DNA of 64,000 bases, from assembly GCF_000346755.1 (NCBI RefSeq), contig NZ_ANNV01000164.1:186001-250000 (forward strand). Reading direction: 5' to 3'. Positions 48,493 through 60,860 of the stretch are shown one piece after another. Each line of letters begins with the position of its first letter. Within the stretch, counting starts at the first letter, position 1. Origin of the DNA: Pseudomonas sp. CBZ-4 (GTDB lineage: Bacteria; Pseudomonadota; Gammaproteobacteria; Pseudomonadales; Pseudomonadaceae). Below the pieces are notes generated by a model. The model did not search any database. It was not told the origin of the DNA and was given only the letters and a program-made list of their open reading frames with translations. The translations under genes were made by a program, and so were the position numbers.

Positions 48493-49131
48493 ATGCCCAC
48501 TCGCGAGATCCGCCACCCGCTGATCCAACATAAACTCGGCCTTATGCGCCGCGCCGACATCAGCACGAAGAATTTCCGTGAGCTTGCTCAGGAAGTCGGA
48601 GCGTTGCTCACTTACGAAGCCACCAAGGATCTGCCCCTGGAGACCTACGAGATCCCAGGTTGGGCCGGTCCCGTGCAGGTCGAGAAAATCGCCGGCAAGA
48701 AGATCACCGTGGTGCCGATCCTGCGCGCCGGTATCGGCATGCTCGAAGGCGTGCTCAGCCTGATCCCGGGCGCCAAGGTCAGCGCTGTGGGCGTCGCCCG
48801 CAACGAGGAAACCCTGGAAGCCCACACCTACCTGGAAAAACTCGTCCCGGAAATCGACGAGCGCCTGGCCATGATCATCGACCCGATGCTCGCCACCGGC
48901 AGCTCCATGGTTGCCACCATCGACCTGCTGAAAAAAGCCGGCTGCAAGGACATCCGCGCCATGGTGCTGGTGGCCGCTCCCGAAGGCATCGCCGCCGTCG
49001 AGAAAGCCCACCCGGACGTGCAGATCTATACCGCATCCATCGATCAGTGCCTGAACGAACACGGCTACATCATCCCCGGCCTGGGCGATGCCGGTGACAA
49101 GATCTTCGGCACCAAGCAGAAGGACGCGTGA
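48493..49131 (+). CDS. upp: Uracil phosphoribosyltransferase
   Basis: Upp converts uracil plus PRPP to UMP. The 212-residue product starts [20 protein letters not shown] and has the PRPP motif [13 protein letters not shown] near 130 and the uracil-binding [12 protein letters not shown] near the C-terminus. It has a Shine-Dalgarno GGAG upstream of ATG 48493 and is followed after two bases by the permease gene. Confidence 0.96.
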   Translation: MPTREIRHPLIQHKLGLMRRADISTKNFRELAQEVGALLTYEATKDLPLETYEIPGWAGPVQVEKIAGKKITVVPILRAGIGMLEGVLSLIPGAKVSAVGVARNEETLEAHTYLEKLVPEIDERLAMIIDPMLATGSSMVATIDLLKKAGCKDIRAMVLVAAPEGIAAVEKAHPDVQIYTASIDQCLNEHGYIIPGLGDAGDKIFGTKQKDA

Positions 49132-49133
49132 GC

Positions 49134-50408
49134 ATGCAGGATGAATTCAACGACCCGCTTTGGCGCCAGATCCTGTCTGGCGCACAAATGCTCTTCGTGG
49201 CATTTGGCGCGCTGGTGTTGATGCCGCTGATCACAGGTCTTGATCCAAACGTTGCACTGTTTACCGCAGGCTTGGGCACGTTGTTGTTCCAGGTCGTGAC
49301 GGGGCGGCAGGTGCCGGTGTTCCTGGCATCGAGCTTTGCCTTTATCACCCCGATCATTCTCGCCAAGCAGCAATTCGGCCTGGCGGCGACCATGGGTGGG
49401 GTGATGGCGGCCGGTTTCGTCTACACCTTCCTCGGCGCTGCCGTGAAGATCAAGGGCACCGGCTTCATCGACCGCTTGCTGCCACCCGTGGTGATCGGTC
49501 CGGTGATCATCTCCATCGGCCTGGCCATGGCGCCGATTGCCGCCAATATGGCCATGGGCAAAGCCGGTGATGGCAGCGAGCTGATTCACTACCAGACGGC
49601 GATGATGATCTCGATGCCGGCGCTGCTGACCACGTTGATCGTGGCGGTGTTCGGCAAGGGCATTTTCCGCCTGGTGCCGATCATCTCCGGCGTGCTGGTG
49701 GGCTTTGCGATGGCGTTCTACTTTGACGTGGTCGACACGGCGAAGATCGCCGCCGCGCCCTGGTTCGCCCTGCCCCACTTCACCGCGCCGGAGTTCAACT
49801 GGCAGGCGATCCTGTTCATCGTCCCCGTGGCCCTGGCCCCGGCGATCGAACATATCGGTGGTGTGATTGCGGTGGGCAGCGTGACCGGTCGCGACTACCT
49901 GAAGAAGCCGGGCCTGCATCGCACCCTGCTGGGTGACGGCATCGCCACCACAGCCGCCGGCATGTTTGGCGGCCCGCCGAACACCACCTACGCCGAAGTG
50001 ACTGGCGCGGTGATGCTGACCAAGAACTACAACCCGAAGATCATGACCTGGGCGGCGGTGTTTGCCATCAGCCTGGCGTTTATCGGCAAGTTCGGCGCAC
50101 TGCTGCAAAGCATCCCGGTGCCGGTGATGGGCGGGATCCTGTGCCTGCTGTTCGGCTCGATTGCTGCGGTGGGGATGAACACGCTGATTCGCCACAAGAT
50201 CGACCTGGGCGAGGCGCGCAACCTGGTGATTGTCTCGGTGACCCTGGTGTTCGGGATTGGCGGTGTGCTGGTCGGCACCGGTACGGGCCCGAATGATTTC
50301 GGCCTGAAGGGCATCGCCCTGTGTGCGGTGGTGGCGATTGCCTTGAACCTGCTGCTGCCGGGCAATGATGGCTGGAAGAACAAGAAGCCTGACGAGCCAC
50401 TGCTTTAA
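49134..50408 (+). CDS. uraA: Uracil permease (NCS2/UraA family)
   Basis: The 424-residue inner-membrane symporter has about 12-14 membrane segments and the NCS2 features VFLASSFAFI near 61 and GGPPNTTYAEVTGAVMLT near 280. Coupling with upp argues for uracil uptake followed by conversion to UMP. ATG 49134 follows the upp stop directly. Confidence 0.94.
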   Translation: MQDEFNDPLWRQILSGAQMLFVAFGALVLMPLITGLDPNVALFTAGLGTLLFQVVTGRQVPVFLASSFAFITPIILAKQQFGLAATMGGVMAAGFVYTFLGAAVKIKGTGFIDRLLPPVVIGPVIISIGLAMAPIAANMAMGKAGDGSELIHYQTAMMISMPALLTTLIVAVFGKGIFRLVPIISGVLVGFAMAFYFDVVDTAKIAAAPWFALPHFTAPEFNWQAILFIVPVALAPAIEHIGGVIAVGSVTGRDYLKKPGLHRTLLGDGIATTAAGMFGGPPNTTYAEVTGAVMLTKNYNPKIMTWAAVFAISLAFIGKFGALLQSIPVPVMGGILCLLFGSIAAVGMNTLIRHKIDLGEARNLVIVSVTLVFGIGGVLVGTGTGPNDFGLKGIALCAVVAIALNLLLPGNDGWKNKKPDEPLL

Positions 50409-50433
50409 CCATTCGGTGAGGCTGATTGCCTCA

Positions 50434-50497
50434 TCGCGGGCAAGCCCGCTCCCACAATGGAATGCATTTCCCTGTGGGAGCCGGGCTTGCCCGCGAT
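50434..50497. repeat. REP pair in outward orientation
   Basis: CATCGCGGGCAAGCCCGCTC comes first and GTGGGAGCCGGGCTTGCCCG second, the reverse of the order in the other copies, with only about 14 bases between the two half-sites. Confidence 0.88.
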
Positions 50498-50521
50498 GGG
50501 GCCAGCCAAGCCAATAAAGAT

Positions 50522-51574
50522 TTAAAGCTCGCCGAGCCCATCGATCAACGCCTGGTTCTGCTCCGGCGTACCAATGCTGATCCGCAGGAACTGGGCAATC
50601 CGCTCCTGCTTGAAGTGCCGCACGATCACACCCTGCTCACGCAACTTGGCCGCCAGGCCGGCAGCGTCGTGCCTGGGGTGACGGGCAAAGATGAAGTTGG
50701 CCGCCGACGGCAACACTTCAAAGCCCTTCCCTTCCAACTGTGCAACCACCGCGTTGCGGCTGTCGATCACCAACTGACACGTCTTCTCGAAGTACTCACG
50801 GTCTTCAAACGCCGCCGCCGCGCCGACAATCGCCAGGCGATCCAGCGGATAGGAGTTGAAGCTGTTCTTGACGCGCTCCAGCGCCTCGATCAGGTCCGGG
50901 TGGCCCACGGCCAGGCCCACGCGCAAACCGGCCAGTGAGCGCGATTTGGACAGGGTCTGCGTCACCAGCAGGTTCGGGTAGCGGTCCACCAGGCTGATGG
51001 CGGTTTCGCCGCCGAAGTCGATATAGGCTTCATCGACCACCACCACCGAATCCGGGCTGGCCTTGAGGATCTGCTCCACCGCATCCAGCGCCAGCACGCA
51101 GCCGGTCGGCGCGTTCGGGTTGGGGAAGATGATCCCGCCGTTCGGCTTGGCGTAGTCCGCCACGCGGATCTGGAATTGCTCGTCCAGCGGCACCGGATCG
51201 GACTGGATGCCGTACAGGCCGCAGTACACGGGATAGAAGCTGTAGCTGATGTCCGGGAACAGCAGCGGCAAATCGTGCTGGAACAGGCCGTGGAAGATGT
51301 GCGCGAGGACTTCGTCGGAACCGTTGCCGAGGAATACTTTGCCCGCATCCACCCCGTAATACTTGGCCACCGCCTGCTTGAGCAGGTCGCTGTTGGGGTC
51401 CGGGTACAGGCGCAGGTTGTCGTTCAACTCGGCCTGCATCGCCGCCAACGCCTTGGGCGATGGGCCGTAGGGGTTTTCATTGGTGTTGAGCTTGACCAGC
51501 TTGGTCAGCTTCGGTTGTTCACCCGGCACGTAAGGCACGAGGTCCTTGACGAAGGGGCTCCAGAATTTGCTCAT
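50522..51574 (-). CDS. hisC: Histidinol-phosphate aminotransferase
   Basis: HisC converts imidazole acetol phosphate and glutamate to histidinol phosphate. The 350-residue PLP enzyme has [15 protein letters not shown] near 30, [14 protein letters not shown] near 85 and the PLP lysine in [14 protein letters not shown] near 211. It follows hisD by three bases. Confidence 0.95.
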   Translation of the reverse strand: MSKFWSPFVKDLVPYVPGEQPKLTKLVKLNTNENPYGPSPKALAAMQAELNDNLRLYPDPNSDLLKQAVAKYYGVDAGKVFLGNGSDEVLAHIFHGLFQHDLPLLFPDISYSFYPVYCGLYGIQSDPVPLDEQFQIRVADYAKPNGGIIFPNPNAPTGCVLALDAVEQILKASPDSVVVVDEAYIDFGGETAISLVDRYPNLLVTQTLSKSRSLAGLRVGLAVGHPDLIEALERVKNSFNSYPLDRLAIVGAAAAFEDREYFEKTCQLVIDSRNAVVAQLEGKGFEVLPSAANFIFARHPRHDAAGLAAKLREQGVIVRHFKQERIAQFLRISIGTPEQNQALIDGLGEL

Positions 51575-51577
51575 GCC

Positions 51578-52894
51578 TCACTCTCCCTTGACGATGCGGT
51601 ATTCGGCGCTACGTGCGTGTGCGCTCAGCGATTCACCACGGGCCAGCACCGAGGCGGTCTTGCCCAGCTCGGACGCGCCTTGTGGCGAGCAGAAGATGAT
51701 CGACGAACGCTTCTGGAAGTCATACACCCCCAGCGGCGACGAGAAGCGTGCGGTGCCAGAGGTCGGCAACACGTGGTTGGGGCCTGCGCAGTAGTCACCC
51801 AGGGCTTCGCTGGTGTGGCGGCCCATGAAGATCGCACCGGCATGGCGAATCGACGGCAGCCAGGCTTGTGGGTCGGCGACCGACAGCTCCAAGTGCTCCG
51901 GCGCGATGCGGTTGGCCACTTCGATGGCCTGCTCCATGTCACGCACCAGGATCAGCGCGCCACGGCCGTTGATCGACTTCTCGATGATCTCGGCGCGGTC
52001 CATGGTCGGCAGCAGCTTGTCGATGCTCGCGGCGACCTTGTCGAGGAACGCGGCGTCAGGGCTGACCAGGATCGCCTGGGCGTCTTCGTCGTGCTCGGCC
52101 TGGGAGAACAGGTCCATGGCGATCCAGTCCGGATCGGTCTGGCCGTCACACACCACGAGGATTTCCGAGGGGCCGGCGATCATGTCGATACCGACCTGGC
52201 CAAACACGTGGCGCTTGGCAGTGGCGACATAGATGTTGCCGGGGCCGACCACCTTGTCCACTTTCGGCACGCTTTCGGTGCCATAGGCCAGGGCGGCAAC
52301 CGCTTGGGCGCCGCCGATGGTGAACACGCGGTCGACACCGGCGATGCACGCAGCGGCCAGCACCAGCTCGTTGATTTCACCGCGCGGGGTCGGCACGACC
52401 ATGACCACTTCGGTCACGCCCGCCACTTTGGCCGGAATCGCGTTCATCAGCACCGACGACGGGTATGACGCCTTGCCGCCCGGCACGTACAGGCCGGCAC
52501 GGTCCAGCGGTGTGACCTTCTGGCCCAGCACAGTGCCGTCGGCCTCGGTGTAGCTCCAGGAATCCTGCTTCTGCTTTTCGTGGTAGCTGCGTACTCGCGT
52601 TGCCGCCACTTCCAACGCTTTGCGCTGCGGGGCAGTGATGCGCGTGAGCGCCAGTTCCAGGCGTTCGCGGGGCAGGATCAGGTCGGACATCGACGCCACA
52701 TCGAGGCCGTCGAACTGGCGGGTGAAATCCACCAGCGCCGCATCACCGCGCTCGCGCACGGCCTTGATAATGTCGAGTACTCGCCCGTTGACCGACTCGT
52801 CGGACACACTTTCCCAGCTCAGCAGATGATCCAGATGATGGGCGAAATCCGGGTCGGCAGCGTTGAGTCGGGCAATTGCAGTGGACGTGGTCAT
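51578..52894 (-). CDS. hisD: Histidinol dehydrogenase
   Basis: HisD performs the last two oxidations of histidine synthesis, from histidinol to histidine. The 438-residue product has the NAD-binding/zinc-site segments [20 protein letters not shown] and [19 protein letters not shown] with the family signature around 230-265, and [14 protein letters not shown] near 368. It lies between hisG (128-base gap) and hisC. Confidence 0.96.
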   Translation of the reverse strand: MTTSTAIARLNAADPDFAHHLDHLLSWESVSDESVNGRVLDIIKAVRERGDAALVDFTRQFDGLDVASMSDLILPRERLELALTRITAPQRKALEVAATRVRSYHEKQKQDSWSYTEADGTVLGQKVTPLDRAGLYVPGGKASYPSSVLMNAIPAKVAGVTEVVMVVPTPRGEINELVLAAACIAGVDRVFTIGGAQAVAALAYGTESVPKVDKVVGPGNIYVATAKRHVFGQVGIDMIAGPSEILVVCDGQTDPDWIAMDLFSQAEHDEDAQAILVSPDAAFLDKVAASIDKLLPTMDRAEIIEKSINGRGALILVRDMEQAIEVANRIAPEHLELSVADPQAWLPSIRHAGAIFMGRHTSEALGDYCAGPNHVLPTSGTARFSSPLGVYDFQKRSSIIFCSPQGASELGKTASVLARGESLSAHARSAEYRIVKGE

Positions 52895-53022
52895 AGCGAG
52901 GGCCTCAATAGAATTGGCAAAAACTCAGGCGCCCTAAACTAGCAGTCGTTTCCGCTTGGGCACCTGAGAATTCTGGCTATGAGGCGGATAGACGGGCGCA
53001 GCCTTGCGGCTACGCAGGTAAG

Positions 53023-53658
53023 TCAACCGCGGTGTCGCGACTCCACTGCCTTGCGCAGGGTGTCGATCAACGCCTGGATACGGGCGTGCTGCATCTTCAT
53101 CGAAGCCTTGTTGACGATCAGGCGGGAGCTGATGTCGGCAATGAATTCTTGCGGTTCAAGACCGTTGGCACGCAGGGTGTTGCCGGTGTCGACCACGTCG
53201 ATGATCTTGTCGGCCAGGCCGATCAGCGGCGCCAGTTCCATCGAACCATAGAGCTTGATGATATCGACCTGACGACCTTGCTCGGCGTAGTAACGCTTGG
53301 CGACATTGACGAACTTGGTGGCCACGCGCAGGCGGCCCTTGGGCTCGACGTCACCGACACGGCCGGCGGTCATCAGCTTGCACAGGGCGATACGCAGGTC
53401 CAGGGGCTCGTACAGGCCCTGGCCGCCGTATTCCATCAGCACATCTTTACCGGCGACACCGAGGTCGGCTGCGCCATGTTCAACGTAGGTCGGCACGTCG
53501 GTAGCCCGCACGATCAACAGGCGAACGTCGTCCTGGGTCGTGGGGATGATCAGCTTGCGGCTCTTGTCCGGATTCTCGGTCGGCACGATGCCCGCTTCAG
53601 CCAGAAGCGGCAAAGTGTCGTCAAGGATGCGGCCCTTGGACAGTGCGATGGTCAACAT
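53023..53658 (-). CDS. hisG: ATP phosphoribosyltransferase, short form (HisG_S)
   Basis: HisG starts histidine synthesis by joining ATP and PRPP. The 211-residue length, with no C-terminal regulatory domain, marks the short form, which needs the HisZ regulatory subunit encoded elsewhere. [18 protein letters not shown] at the start and the PRPP loop [14 protein letters not shown] near 155 are present. It is the first his gene after murA in this operon. Confidence 0.95.
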   Translation of the reverse strand: MLTIALSKGRILDDTLPLLAEAGIVPTENPDKSRKLIIPTTQDDVRLLIVRATDVPTYVEHGAADLGVAGKDVLMEYGGQGLYEPLDLRIALCKLMTAGRVGDVEPKGRLRVATKFVNVAKRYYAEQGRQVDIIKLYGSMELAPLIGLADKIIDVVDTGNTLRANGLEPQEFIADISSRLIVNKASMKMQHARIQALIDTLRKAVESRHRG

Positions 53659-53800
53659 GGGAAACGTCAGTCCTTCATCAGGCTATTGCGGTCCGGTCGC
53701 AAACGGCGCCGGACACAGATCGAGGCCATGACAGCCTCGACTTGAAACAAATCCTGTGGTGAGAGAGCACGCTCCCTCACCAGCATTGCAGCCTCGGGAA

Positions 53801-55329
<1,529 letters not shown>

Positions 55330-55375
55330 GCTCAACCTCTATCGGCGCCCAGTGCGCACGGGTCGCACATCATAC

Positions 55376-55430
55376 AAAAAAGCCCCGCGCCTGCGAACCC
55401 CGCATAGCAGGACTCTGACGGGGGGCTTCT
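55376..55430 (-). terminator. Possible terminator between mlaB and ibaG
   Basis: On the minus strand AAGCCCC...GGGGCTTTTTT closes a long (about 35-base) loop and ends in a U-run. The loop is unusually large, so read-through into ibaG-murA is likely. Confidence 0.45.
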
Positions 55431-55443
55431 CCAATAATGTGTA

Positions 55444-55749
55444 TTAAGGATGTGCCAACAGTTCGGTCAGGCCGGAAACTTCGGCAATTTCGCGCATGTC
55501 TTCGGGCATGGCACGGATGCTGACCGTTTTATCAGCCGCCTCGGCATCACGCATGAAGCACAGCAGCAAGGACAAACCCACGCTGCTGGATTTGGTCACT
55601 TGCGAGCAATCCACCACCAGCGCGGACGCGCTGCTGCTATTGATCAGTGCCTGGCCCTGCTTGCGCAGGCCCGGCCCGGAGCGATAGTCCAGCACGCCAC
55701 TGATGAACAACTCGCCGGCATCGCCGAGACGAACGGCCGATTCGGTCAT
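55444..55749 (-). CDS. mlaB: STAS-domain protein MlaB
   Basis: MlaB is the cytoplasmic STAS subunit that stabilises the MlaFEDB transporter. The 101-residue product has the STAS pattern ELFISGVLDYRSGPGL and the conserved VVDCSQVTKSSSVGLSLL. It overlaps mlaC by four bases. Confidence 0.92.
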   Translation of the reverse strand: MTESAVRLGDAGELFISGVLDYRSGPGLRKQGQALINSSSASALVVDCSQVTKSSSVGLSLLLCFMRDAEAADKTVSIRAMPEDMREIAEVSGLTELLAHP

Positions 55750-56396
55750 TGCGCTGGCTTCCCGGCAGCTTGCTTGTCGGTTTCTTCCTTGGCCTTGGCG
55801 ACTTCACCGGCCCAACCATTGATGGTCTTGTCCAGGTCGTTGCCATTGCGCTGCATGGCGTCGGCGAACTGGTCACGGAACAGCTTGCCGATGTTGATGC
55901 CGTTGATGATCACGTTGCGCAGTTTCCACTCGCCGTTGATCTTCTCCAGGGTGTACTGCACGGGGTAGACCGCGCCGTTGGTGCCCTTGACGGTCATGTT
56001 GACGCTGGTGCGATCGCCCGACTCATCGCCTGGCGGCGCCACGGTAATGCCCTGGTTGTTGTACTCAAGCAGCGCGTTGCCGTAGAACTGGAACAGGCCC
56101 TTCTTGAAGTTTTCCTGGAAGGTCTGCATCTGTGCAGGCGTGGCCTTGCGCGAGTACTTGACCGTCATGATGCTGCGGGAGATGCCTTCGGCATCGACCA
56201 CCGGGCCGACAATGGTGTTCAGCGCGTCGTAGAACCTGGTCGGGTCTTGCTTGTACTGTTCTTTGTTGGCCGTCAGGTCAGCCAACATCTTGTTGGTCGT
56301 GTCCTGCACCAGCTCGTGCGCAGAACCTGCCGCGTTGGCCATCAGCGGCAGCGCTGCAAGCAGTACCAGCAGGCCACGTCGCAAGGTAGAGATCAT
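55746..56396 (-). CDS. mlaC: Periplasmic phospholipid carrier MlaC
   Basis: MlaC shuttles phospholipids between the outer membrane MlaA complex and MlaD. The 216-residue product has a signal peptide (LLVLLAALPLMANAAG, cleavage near 23) and the Ttg2D/MlaC core RFYDALNTIVGPVVDAEGIS. ATG 56396 has GAGGAA seven bases upstream; the ATG 15 bases earlier is less supported. Confidence 0.94.
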   Translation of the reverse strand: MISTLRRGLLVLLAALPLMANAAGSAHELVQDTTNKMLADLTANKEQYKQDPTRFYDALNTIVGPVVDAEGISRSIMTVKYSRKATPAQMQTFQENFKKGLFQFYGNALLEYNNQGITVAPPGDESGDRTSVNMTVKGTNGAVYPVQYTLEKINGEWKLRNVIINGINIGKLFRDQFADAMQRNGNDLDKTINGWAGEVAKAKEETDKQAAGKPAQ

Positions 56397-56407
56397 GAAC
56401 AGATTCC

Positions 56408-56875
56408 TCATTTGGCGTCTTTATTGACCGTATTGAGCAGGAATTTACCGATCAGGTCCTCAAGCACCAGCGACGACTGCGTGTCGTGGATGGTCGAGCC
56501 ATCCTTGAGCAGGGCTGTCTCCCCACCCACGCTGACACCGATGTACTTCTCGCCCAGCAGACCCGCAGTGAGGATAGATGCCGTGGAGTCAGTCGGCAGA
56601 TTATCTACCTTCTTGTCCAACTGCATCGTCACTCGACCGGTGAAGCTGTCGCGATCCAGATCGATTGCCGTGACCTTGCCGATGGTGACACCGGCCATGG
56701 TCACTTTAGCTCTGACAGTCAAACCGGCGATATTGTCGAAGTACGCGTAAAGTTTATAAGTATCGGCGGTCGGGCTGGCCGAAAGGCCGCTGACTCGCAG
56801 GGCCAGCAACAGTAAAGCCAGGATGCCAGCCAGCAAGAAAAGGCCGACACCGATTTCCACAGTGCGGTTTTGCAT
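56408..56875 (-). CDS. mlaD: MCE-domain lipid transport protein MlaD
   Basis: MlaD forms the periplasmic hexameric MCE ring on the MlaFEB transporter. The 155-residue product has one N-terminal membrane helix (GLFLLAGILALLLLALRVSG) and an MCE domain (YFDNIAGLTVRAKVTMAGVT). It shares one base with mlaE. Confidence 0.95.
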   Translation of the reverse strand: MQNRTVEIGVGLFLLAGILALLLLALRVSGLSASPTADTYKLYAYFDNIAGLTVRAKVTMAGVTIGKVTAIDLDRDSFTGRVTMQLDKKVDNLPTDSTASILTAGLLGEKYIGVSVGGETALLKDGSTIHDTQSSLVLEDLIGKFLLNTVNKDAK

Positions 56876-57672
56876 CAGAAATCTCCAAACATCAAGGCGG
56901 TCAAAATGAAGTCAAGGCCCAGTACCGCCAGCGAGGCGTACACAACGGTCTTGGTGGTGGCGCGACTGATCCCTTCTGAGGTGGGCTCACAGTCGTAGCC
57001 TTGGAATACGGCGATCCAGGTCACTACAAAGGCGAAGACGATGCTCTTTATGATGCCATTGAGCACGTCACCGCTGAAGGTCACGCTGTTTTGCATGTTG
57101 GCCCAGTAGGAGCCGTCGTAGACCCCCAGCCAGTCCACCGCCACCCACGAACCGCCCCAGATACCCACCACGCTGAAGATCATCGCCAGCAGAGGCAGGG
57201 AAATGAAGCCGGCCCACAGGCGCGGGGCAACAATGTACTTGAGTGGGTCCACGCCGATCATTTCCAGGCTGGACAACTGCTCGGTGGACTTCATGTTGCC
57301 GATCTCGGCGGTCAGCGCAGAACCTGCGCGCCCGGCAAACAGCAAGGCGGTGACCACCGGCCCCAGCTCACGCAGCAGCGTCAGGGCAACCATCTGCCCT
57401 ACCGCCTGCTCCGAACCGTAGCTGGAGAGAATATTGAAGCCCTGCAACGCCAGCACCATGCCGATAAAGACCCCGGAGACCACGATGATCACCAGGGACA
57501 TCACGCCCACGGCATGCAGTTGCTTGATCAGCAGGCCAAACCCGCCGCCAATGCCGCCGCGACCGAGCAAGGCGTGGAAGAGGAAAATCGTCGAACGGCC
57601 GAGCACTTCGATGATGTCGATGCCGGAGCGACCGAAAAGGCGGACCTTCTCGATAAGTGAAGTCTTGCGCAT
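56875..57672 (-). CDS. mlaE: ABC transporter permease MlaE
   Basis: MlaE is the integral permease of the Mla complex. The 265-residue product has five to six membrane segments and the MlaE signature LLREKGPV-like [20 protein letters not shown] near 105. Its ATG overlaps the mlaF stop (TGATG). Confidence 0.95.
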   Translation of the reverse strand: MRKTSLIEKVRLFGRSGIDIIEVLGRSTIFLFHALLGRGGIGGGFGLLIKQLHAVGVMSLVIIVVSGVFIGMVLALQGFNILSSYGSEQAVGQMVALTLLRELGPVVTALLFAGRAGSALTAEIGNMKSTEQLSSLEMIGVDPLKYIVAPRLWAGFISLPLLAMIFSVVGIWGGSWVAVDWLGVYDGSYWANMQNSVTFSGDVLNGIIKSIVFAFVVTWIAVFQGYDCEPTSEGISRATTKTVVYASLAVLGLDFILTALMFGDF

Positions 57673-58481
57673 CAACGCTTCCCCAGAAGATCTGAGCGGT
57701 AGTCCGCTGCCGGAAAATGAAAAGGCACCGGGCCATCGGGGTCGCCCGTCATGAATTGGCGAATGCGCGGGTTGTCGGCGTTCATCAGCTCTTCAGGCGT
57801 GCCCTGCCCCAGCACCTGGCCATCGCCGACTACATAAAGGTAGTCAGCGATGCTCGCGGTTTCTGCCAGGTCGTGGGACACCACGATACTGGTAATGCCC
57901 AGCGCATCGTTGAGCAGGCGGATCAGGCGCACCAGCACGCCCATGGCGATCGGGTCCTGGCCCACGAAAGGCTCGTCGTACATGAGGATCTGTGGGTCGA
58001 GGGCGATGGCGCGGGCCAGGGCCACCCGGCGCTTCATGCCGCCGGACAGCTCGTCGGGCATCAGGTCGATGGCACCACGCAGCCCTACGGCCTGCAGTTT
58101 CAGCAACACGATGTCACGAATCATTTCATCGGACAGCTGGGTATGCACCCGCAGCGGGAACGCTACGTTTTCGAAAACATCGAGGTCGGTGAACAGCGCA
58201 CCGCTCTGAAACAGCACACCCATGTGCTTGCGTGCATCGAACAGATCGCTGCGCGACAACGTCGGCAGGTTCTGGCCGTTGACCCACACTTCGCCGGCAG
58301 TCGGGCGCAATTGCATGCCCATCAGGCGCAGCAGGGTGGTCTTGCCGCAACCGGAAGGCCCCATGATGCCCGTGACCTTGCCGCGGGGAATGCGGATATC
58401 GACGTTATTGAAGATGCTGCGCGTCCCGCGCTTGAAGGTAAGACCCTTCAGCTCGACCGCGTAGGCGTTATCGGCACTCAT
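57672..58481 (-). CDS. mlaF: ABC transporter ATP-binding protein MlaF
   Basis: MlaF powers phospholipid transport between the membranes. The 269-residue ATPase has Walker A ([11 protein letters not shown] near 41), the signature [16 protein letters not shown] near 145 and Walker B ([10 protein letters not shown]). It is first in the mlaFEDCB operon, divergent from kdsD across a 298-bp spacer that should hold both promoters. Confidence 0.96.
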   Translation of the reverse strand: MSADNAYAVELKGLTFKRGTRSIFNNVDIRIPRGKVTGIMGPSGCGKTTLLRLMGMQLRPTAGEVWVNGQNLPTLSRSDLFDARKHMGVLFQSGALFTDLDVFENVAFPLRVHTQLSDEMIRDIVLLKLQAVGLRGAIDLMPDELSGGMKRRVALARAIALDPQILMYDEPFVGQDPIAMGVLVRLIRLLNDALGITSIVVSHDLAETASIADYLYVVGDGQVLGQGTPEELMNADNPRIRQFMTGDPDGPVPFHFPAADYRSDLLGKR

Positions 58482-58779
58482 CTAAACTCCTTGGGATGCA
58501 GCCTCTCACTCAGACACCACGTTTGCGACAAACGTTTGCAACGTTCGCGCAATAGTTAGCCCCATGGGCTGGGCGGACCGAACTGGCGGCGAACTATATC
58601 ACCGCTGGTACAACGCGCCCAAGGCCGGAACCGCGCTTGTTCAGACAGAGGACAGGGAAAAAGGGTTGCTTAAGATGAATCTCACGGGCATTGCGAATAA
58701 ACCCTGACGAACTTGCGTGAGGGAATTGCGCATTGCCGCTATAATCGCCGACTTTTCGTCAGGCTATACGATTTCAGAC

Positions 58780-59754
58780 ATGAGCCAATCCAGCGACCTT
58801 ATTCAATCCGCACAACGTACCATCCGCCTTGAGCTTGAAGCCGTAGAAGGCTTGCTGGCCCATATCGACGCGGATTTCGTACGCGCCTGCGAGATGATTC
58901 TGGCCAGCAAAGGCCGCGTTGTCGTGGTCGGCATGGGCAAATCCGGCCATGTCGGCAACAAGATTGCCGCCACCCTGGCCAGCACCGGAACCACCGCCTT
59001 TTTCGTACACCCGGCCGAAGCCAGCCACGGCGACATGGGCATGATCACCAAGGATGACATCATCCTGGCATTGTCCAATTCGGGCACCACCAACGAGATC
59101 GTCACCCTGCTGCCGCTGATCAAGCGCCTGGGCATCAAGATGATCAGCATCACCGGCAACCCCGATTCGACGCTGGCCAAGGCTGCCGAAGTGAACCTCA
59201 ATGTTCACGTGGCCCACGAAGCCTGCCCGCTGAACCTGGCGCCGACCTCGTCCACCACCGCCGCACTGGTCATGGGCGACGCCTTGGCGGTAGCGTTGCT
59301 GGAGGCTCGCGGCTTTACTGCAGAAGACTTCGCGTTTTCCCACCCGGGCGGTGCCCTGGGCCGTCGCCTGCTGCTGAAAGTGGAAAACGTCATGCATTCG
59401 GGCGATGAATTGCCCCACGTTCAGCGCGGCACGCTGCTGAAGGACGCGCTGATGGAAATGACCCGCAAGGGCCTGGGCATGACCGTGATCCTGGAAGCCG
59501 ACGGCAAACTGGCCGGCGTCTTCACGGACGGCGACCTGCGCCGCACCCTGGACCGCACCATCGACATCCACACCGCGACCATCGACGCGGTGATGACGCC
59601 CCACGGCAAGACTGCCCGCCCCGATATGCTGGCGGCCGAAGCCTTGAAAATCATGGAAGACCACAAGATCGGTGCGCTGGTGGTCGTTGACAGCAACGAC
59701 TGCCCAATCGGCGCCCTGAACATGCACGACTTGCTGCGTGCGGGAGTGATGTAA
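58780..59754 (+). CDS. kdsD: D-arabinose 5-phosphate isomerase KdsD
   Basis: KdsD converts ribulose 5-phosphate to arabinose 5-phosphate for Kdo synthesis. The 324-residue product has a SIS domain (VVGMGKSGHVGNKIAATLAS near 48, SNSGTTNEI near 99) and two C-terminal CBS domains. ATG 58780 is chosen to match the family start; the Shine-Dalgarno is weak. It is followed without a gap by kdsC. Confidence 0.94.
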   Translation: MSQSSDLIQSAQRTIRLELEAVEGLLAHIDADFVRACEMILASKGRVVVVGMGKSGHVGNKIAATLASTGTTAFFVHPAEASHGDMGMITKDDIILALSNSGTTNEIVTLLPLIKRLGIKMISITGNPDSTLAKAAEVNLNVHVAHEACPLNLAPTSSTTAALVMGDALAVALLEARGFTAEDFAFSHPGGALGRRLLLKVENVMHSGDELPHVQRGTLLKDALMEMTRKGLGMTVILEADGKLAGVFTDGDLRRTLDRTIDIHTATIDAVMTPHGKTARPDMLAAEALKIMEDHKIGALVVVDSNDCPIGALNMHDLLRAGVM

Positions 59755-60279
59755 ATGACCAGCGACCTGCTGCAACGCGGCAAACACATCAAATTGGCGA
59801 TTTTCGACGTGGACGGCGTGCTGACTGACGGCCGCCTGTACTTCCTCGAAGATGGCAGCGAATTCAAAACCTTCAACACCCTCGACGGCCAAGGCATCAA
59901 GATGCTGATGGCGGCGGGCGTGCAAACGGCAATTATCAGCGGCAGAAAAACCCCGGTTGTGGAACGCCGCGCACAAAACCTGGGGATTCCTCACCTGTAT
60001 CAGGGCCGCGAGGATAAACTGGTGGTCCTGGACGAGCTTCTTGGCCAACTCAACCTAAGCTATGAGCAGGTCGCCTACTTGGGCGACGACTTGCCTGACC
60101 TGCCGGTGATCCGCCGGGTCGGCCTGGGCATGGCCGTCGCCAATGCGGCGGCGTTTGTTCGCGAACACGCCCACGGCATCACCACCGCCCGTGGCGGTGA
60201 AGGTGCCGCCCGCGAATTCTGCGAGCTGATCCTGCGTGCCCAAGGCAGCCTTGAAGCGGCCCACGCCGCCTACCTATAG
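59755..60279 (+). CDS. kdsC: 3-deoxy-D-manno-octulosonate 8-phosphate phosphatase KdsC
   Basis: KdsC removes phosphate from Kdo 8-phosphate. The 174-residue HAD-family enzyme has the nucleophile motif IFDVDGVLTDG near 17, IISGRKTP near 60 and YLGDDLPDLPV near 105. It starts directly after the kdsD stop (TAAATG). Confidence 0.95.
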   Translation: MTSDLLQRGKHIKLAIFDVDGVLTDGRLYFLEDGSEFKTFNTLDGQGIKMLMAAGVQTAIISGRKTPVVERRAQNLGIPHLYQGREDKLVVLDELLGQLNLSYEQVAYLGDDLPDLPVIRRVGLGMAVANAAAFVREHAHGITTARGGEGAAREFCELILRAQGSLEAAHAAYL

Positions 60280-60287
60280 AGCGTTTT

Positions 60288-60860
60288 ATGCTGAGCAAAA
60301 AGATTCGCAACTTCCTGTTATTCGGGGTCATCGCCGCGCTGTTCCTGGCGGTGGGCTACTGGAATATCAGCCCGGAGCGCTTTCTCGACCAGCCTGTCGC
60401 GCAGGTTGATCAAGGCGCTATCGACTATTACGCCACCAATGCGTACAGCATCCAGTACCTGCCGGACGGCAAGGTGCAGTACGAGATCACCTCGGACAAG
60501 GTCGAGCACGTGAAGACCAGCGAAGTGACCCTGCTGACCAACCCGGACATGAACATCTACCGCGGCACCGAGTTTCCGTGGCACGTCACCAGCAAGCGTG
60601 GCGAGGTCAACCCGGACGGCACCGAAGTGGAACTGATCGATTCGGTACGCGTTGCGCGCACCGATGATAAAAACCGTGACACCGTGATTACCAGCAGTCG
60701 CATGACCGTATTCCCGCAGAAGCAATATGCGCAGACCGAGCAAGACGTTAGAATCGACGGCGCTGGCGGGGTATCGACTGGCAAGGGAATGAAAGCGTAT
60801 TTGAAAGAAAGCAGGATACACCTGCTATCGAACGTAAGAGGACAGTATGAGGCTCGTTAA
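60288..60860 (+). CDS. lptC: Lipopolysaccharide transport protein LptC
   Basis: LptC is a bitopic inner-membrane protein that passes lipopolysaccharide from LptB2FG to LptA. The 190-residue product has one N-terminal helix (FLLFGVIAALFLAVGYW) and an LptC/OstA beta-jellyroll fold. It overlaps lptA by 14 bases. Confidence 0.94.
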   Translation: MLSKKIRNFLLFGVIAALFLAVGYWNISPERFLDQPVAQVDQGAIDYYATNAYSIQYLPDGKVQYEITSDKVEHVKTSEVTLLTNPDMNIYRGTEFPWHVTSKRGEVNPDGTEVELIDSVRVARTDDKNRDTVITSSRMTVFPQKQYAQTEQDVRIDGAGGVSTGKGMKAYLKESRIHLLSNVRGQYEAR

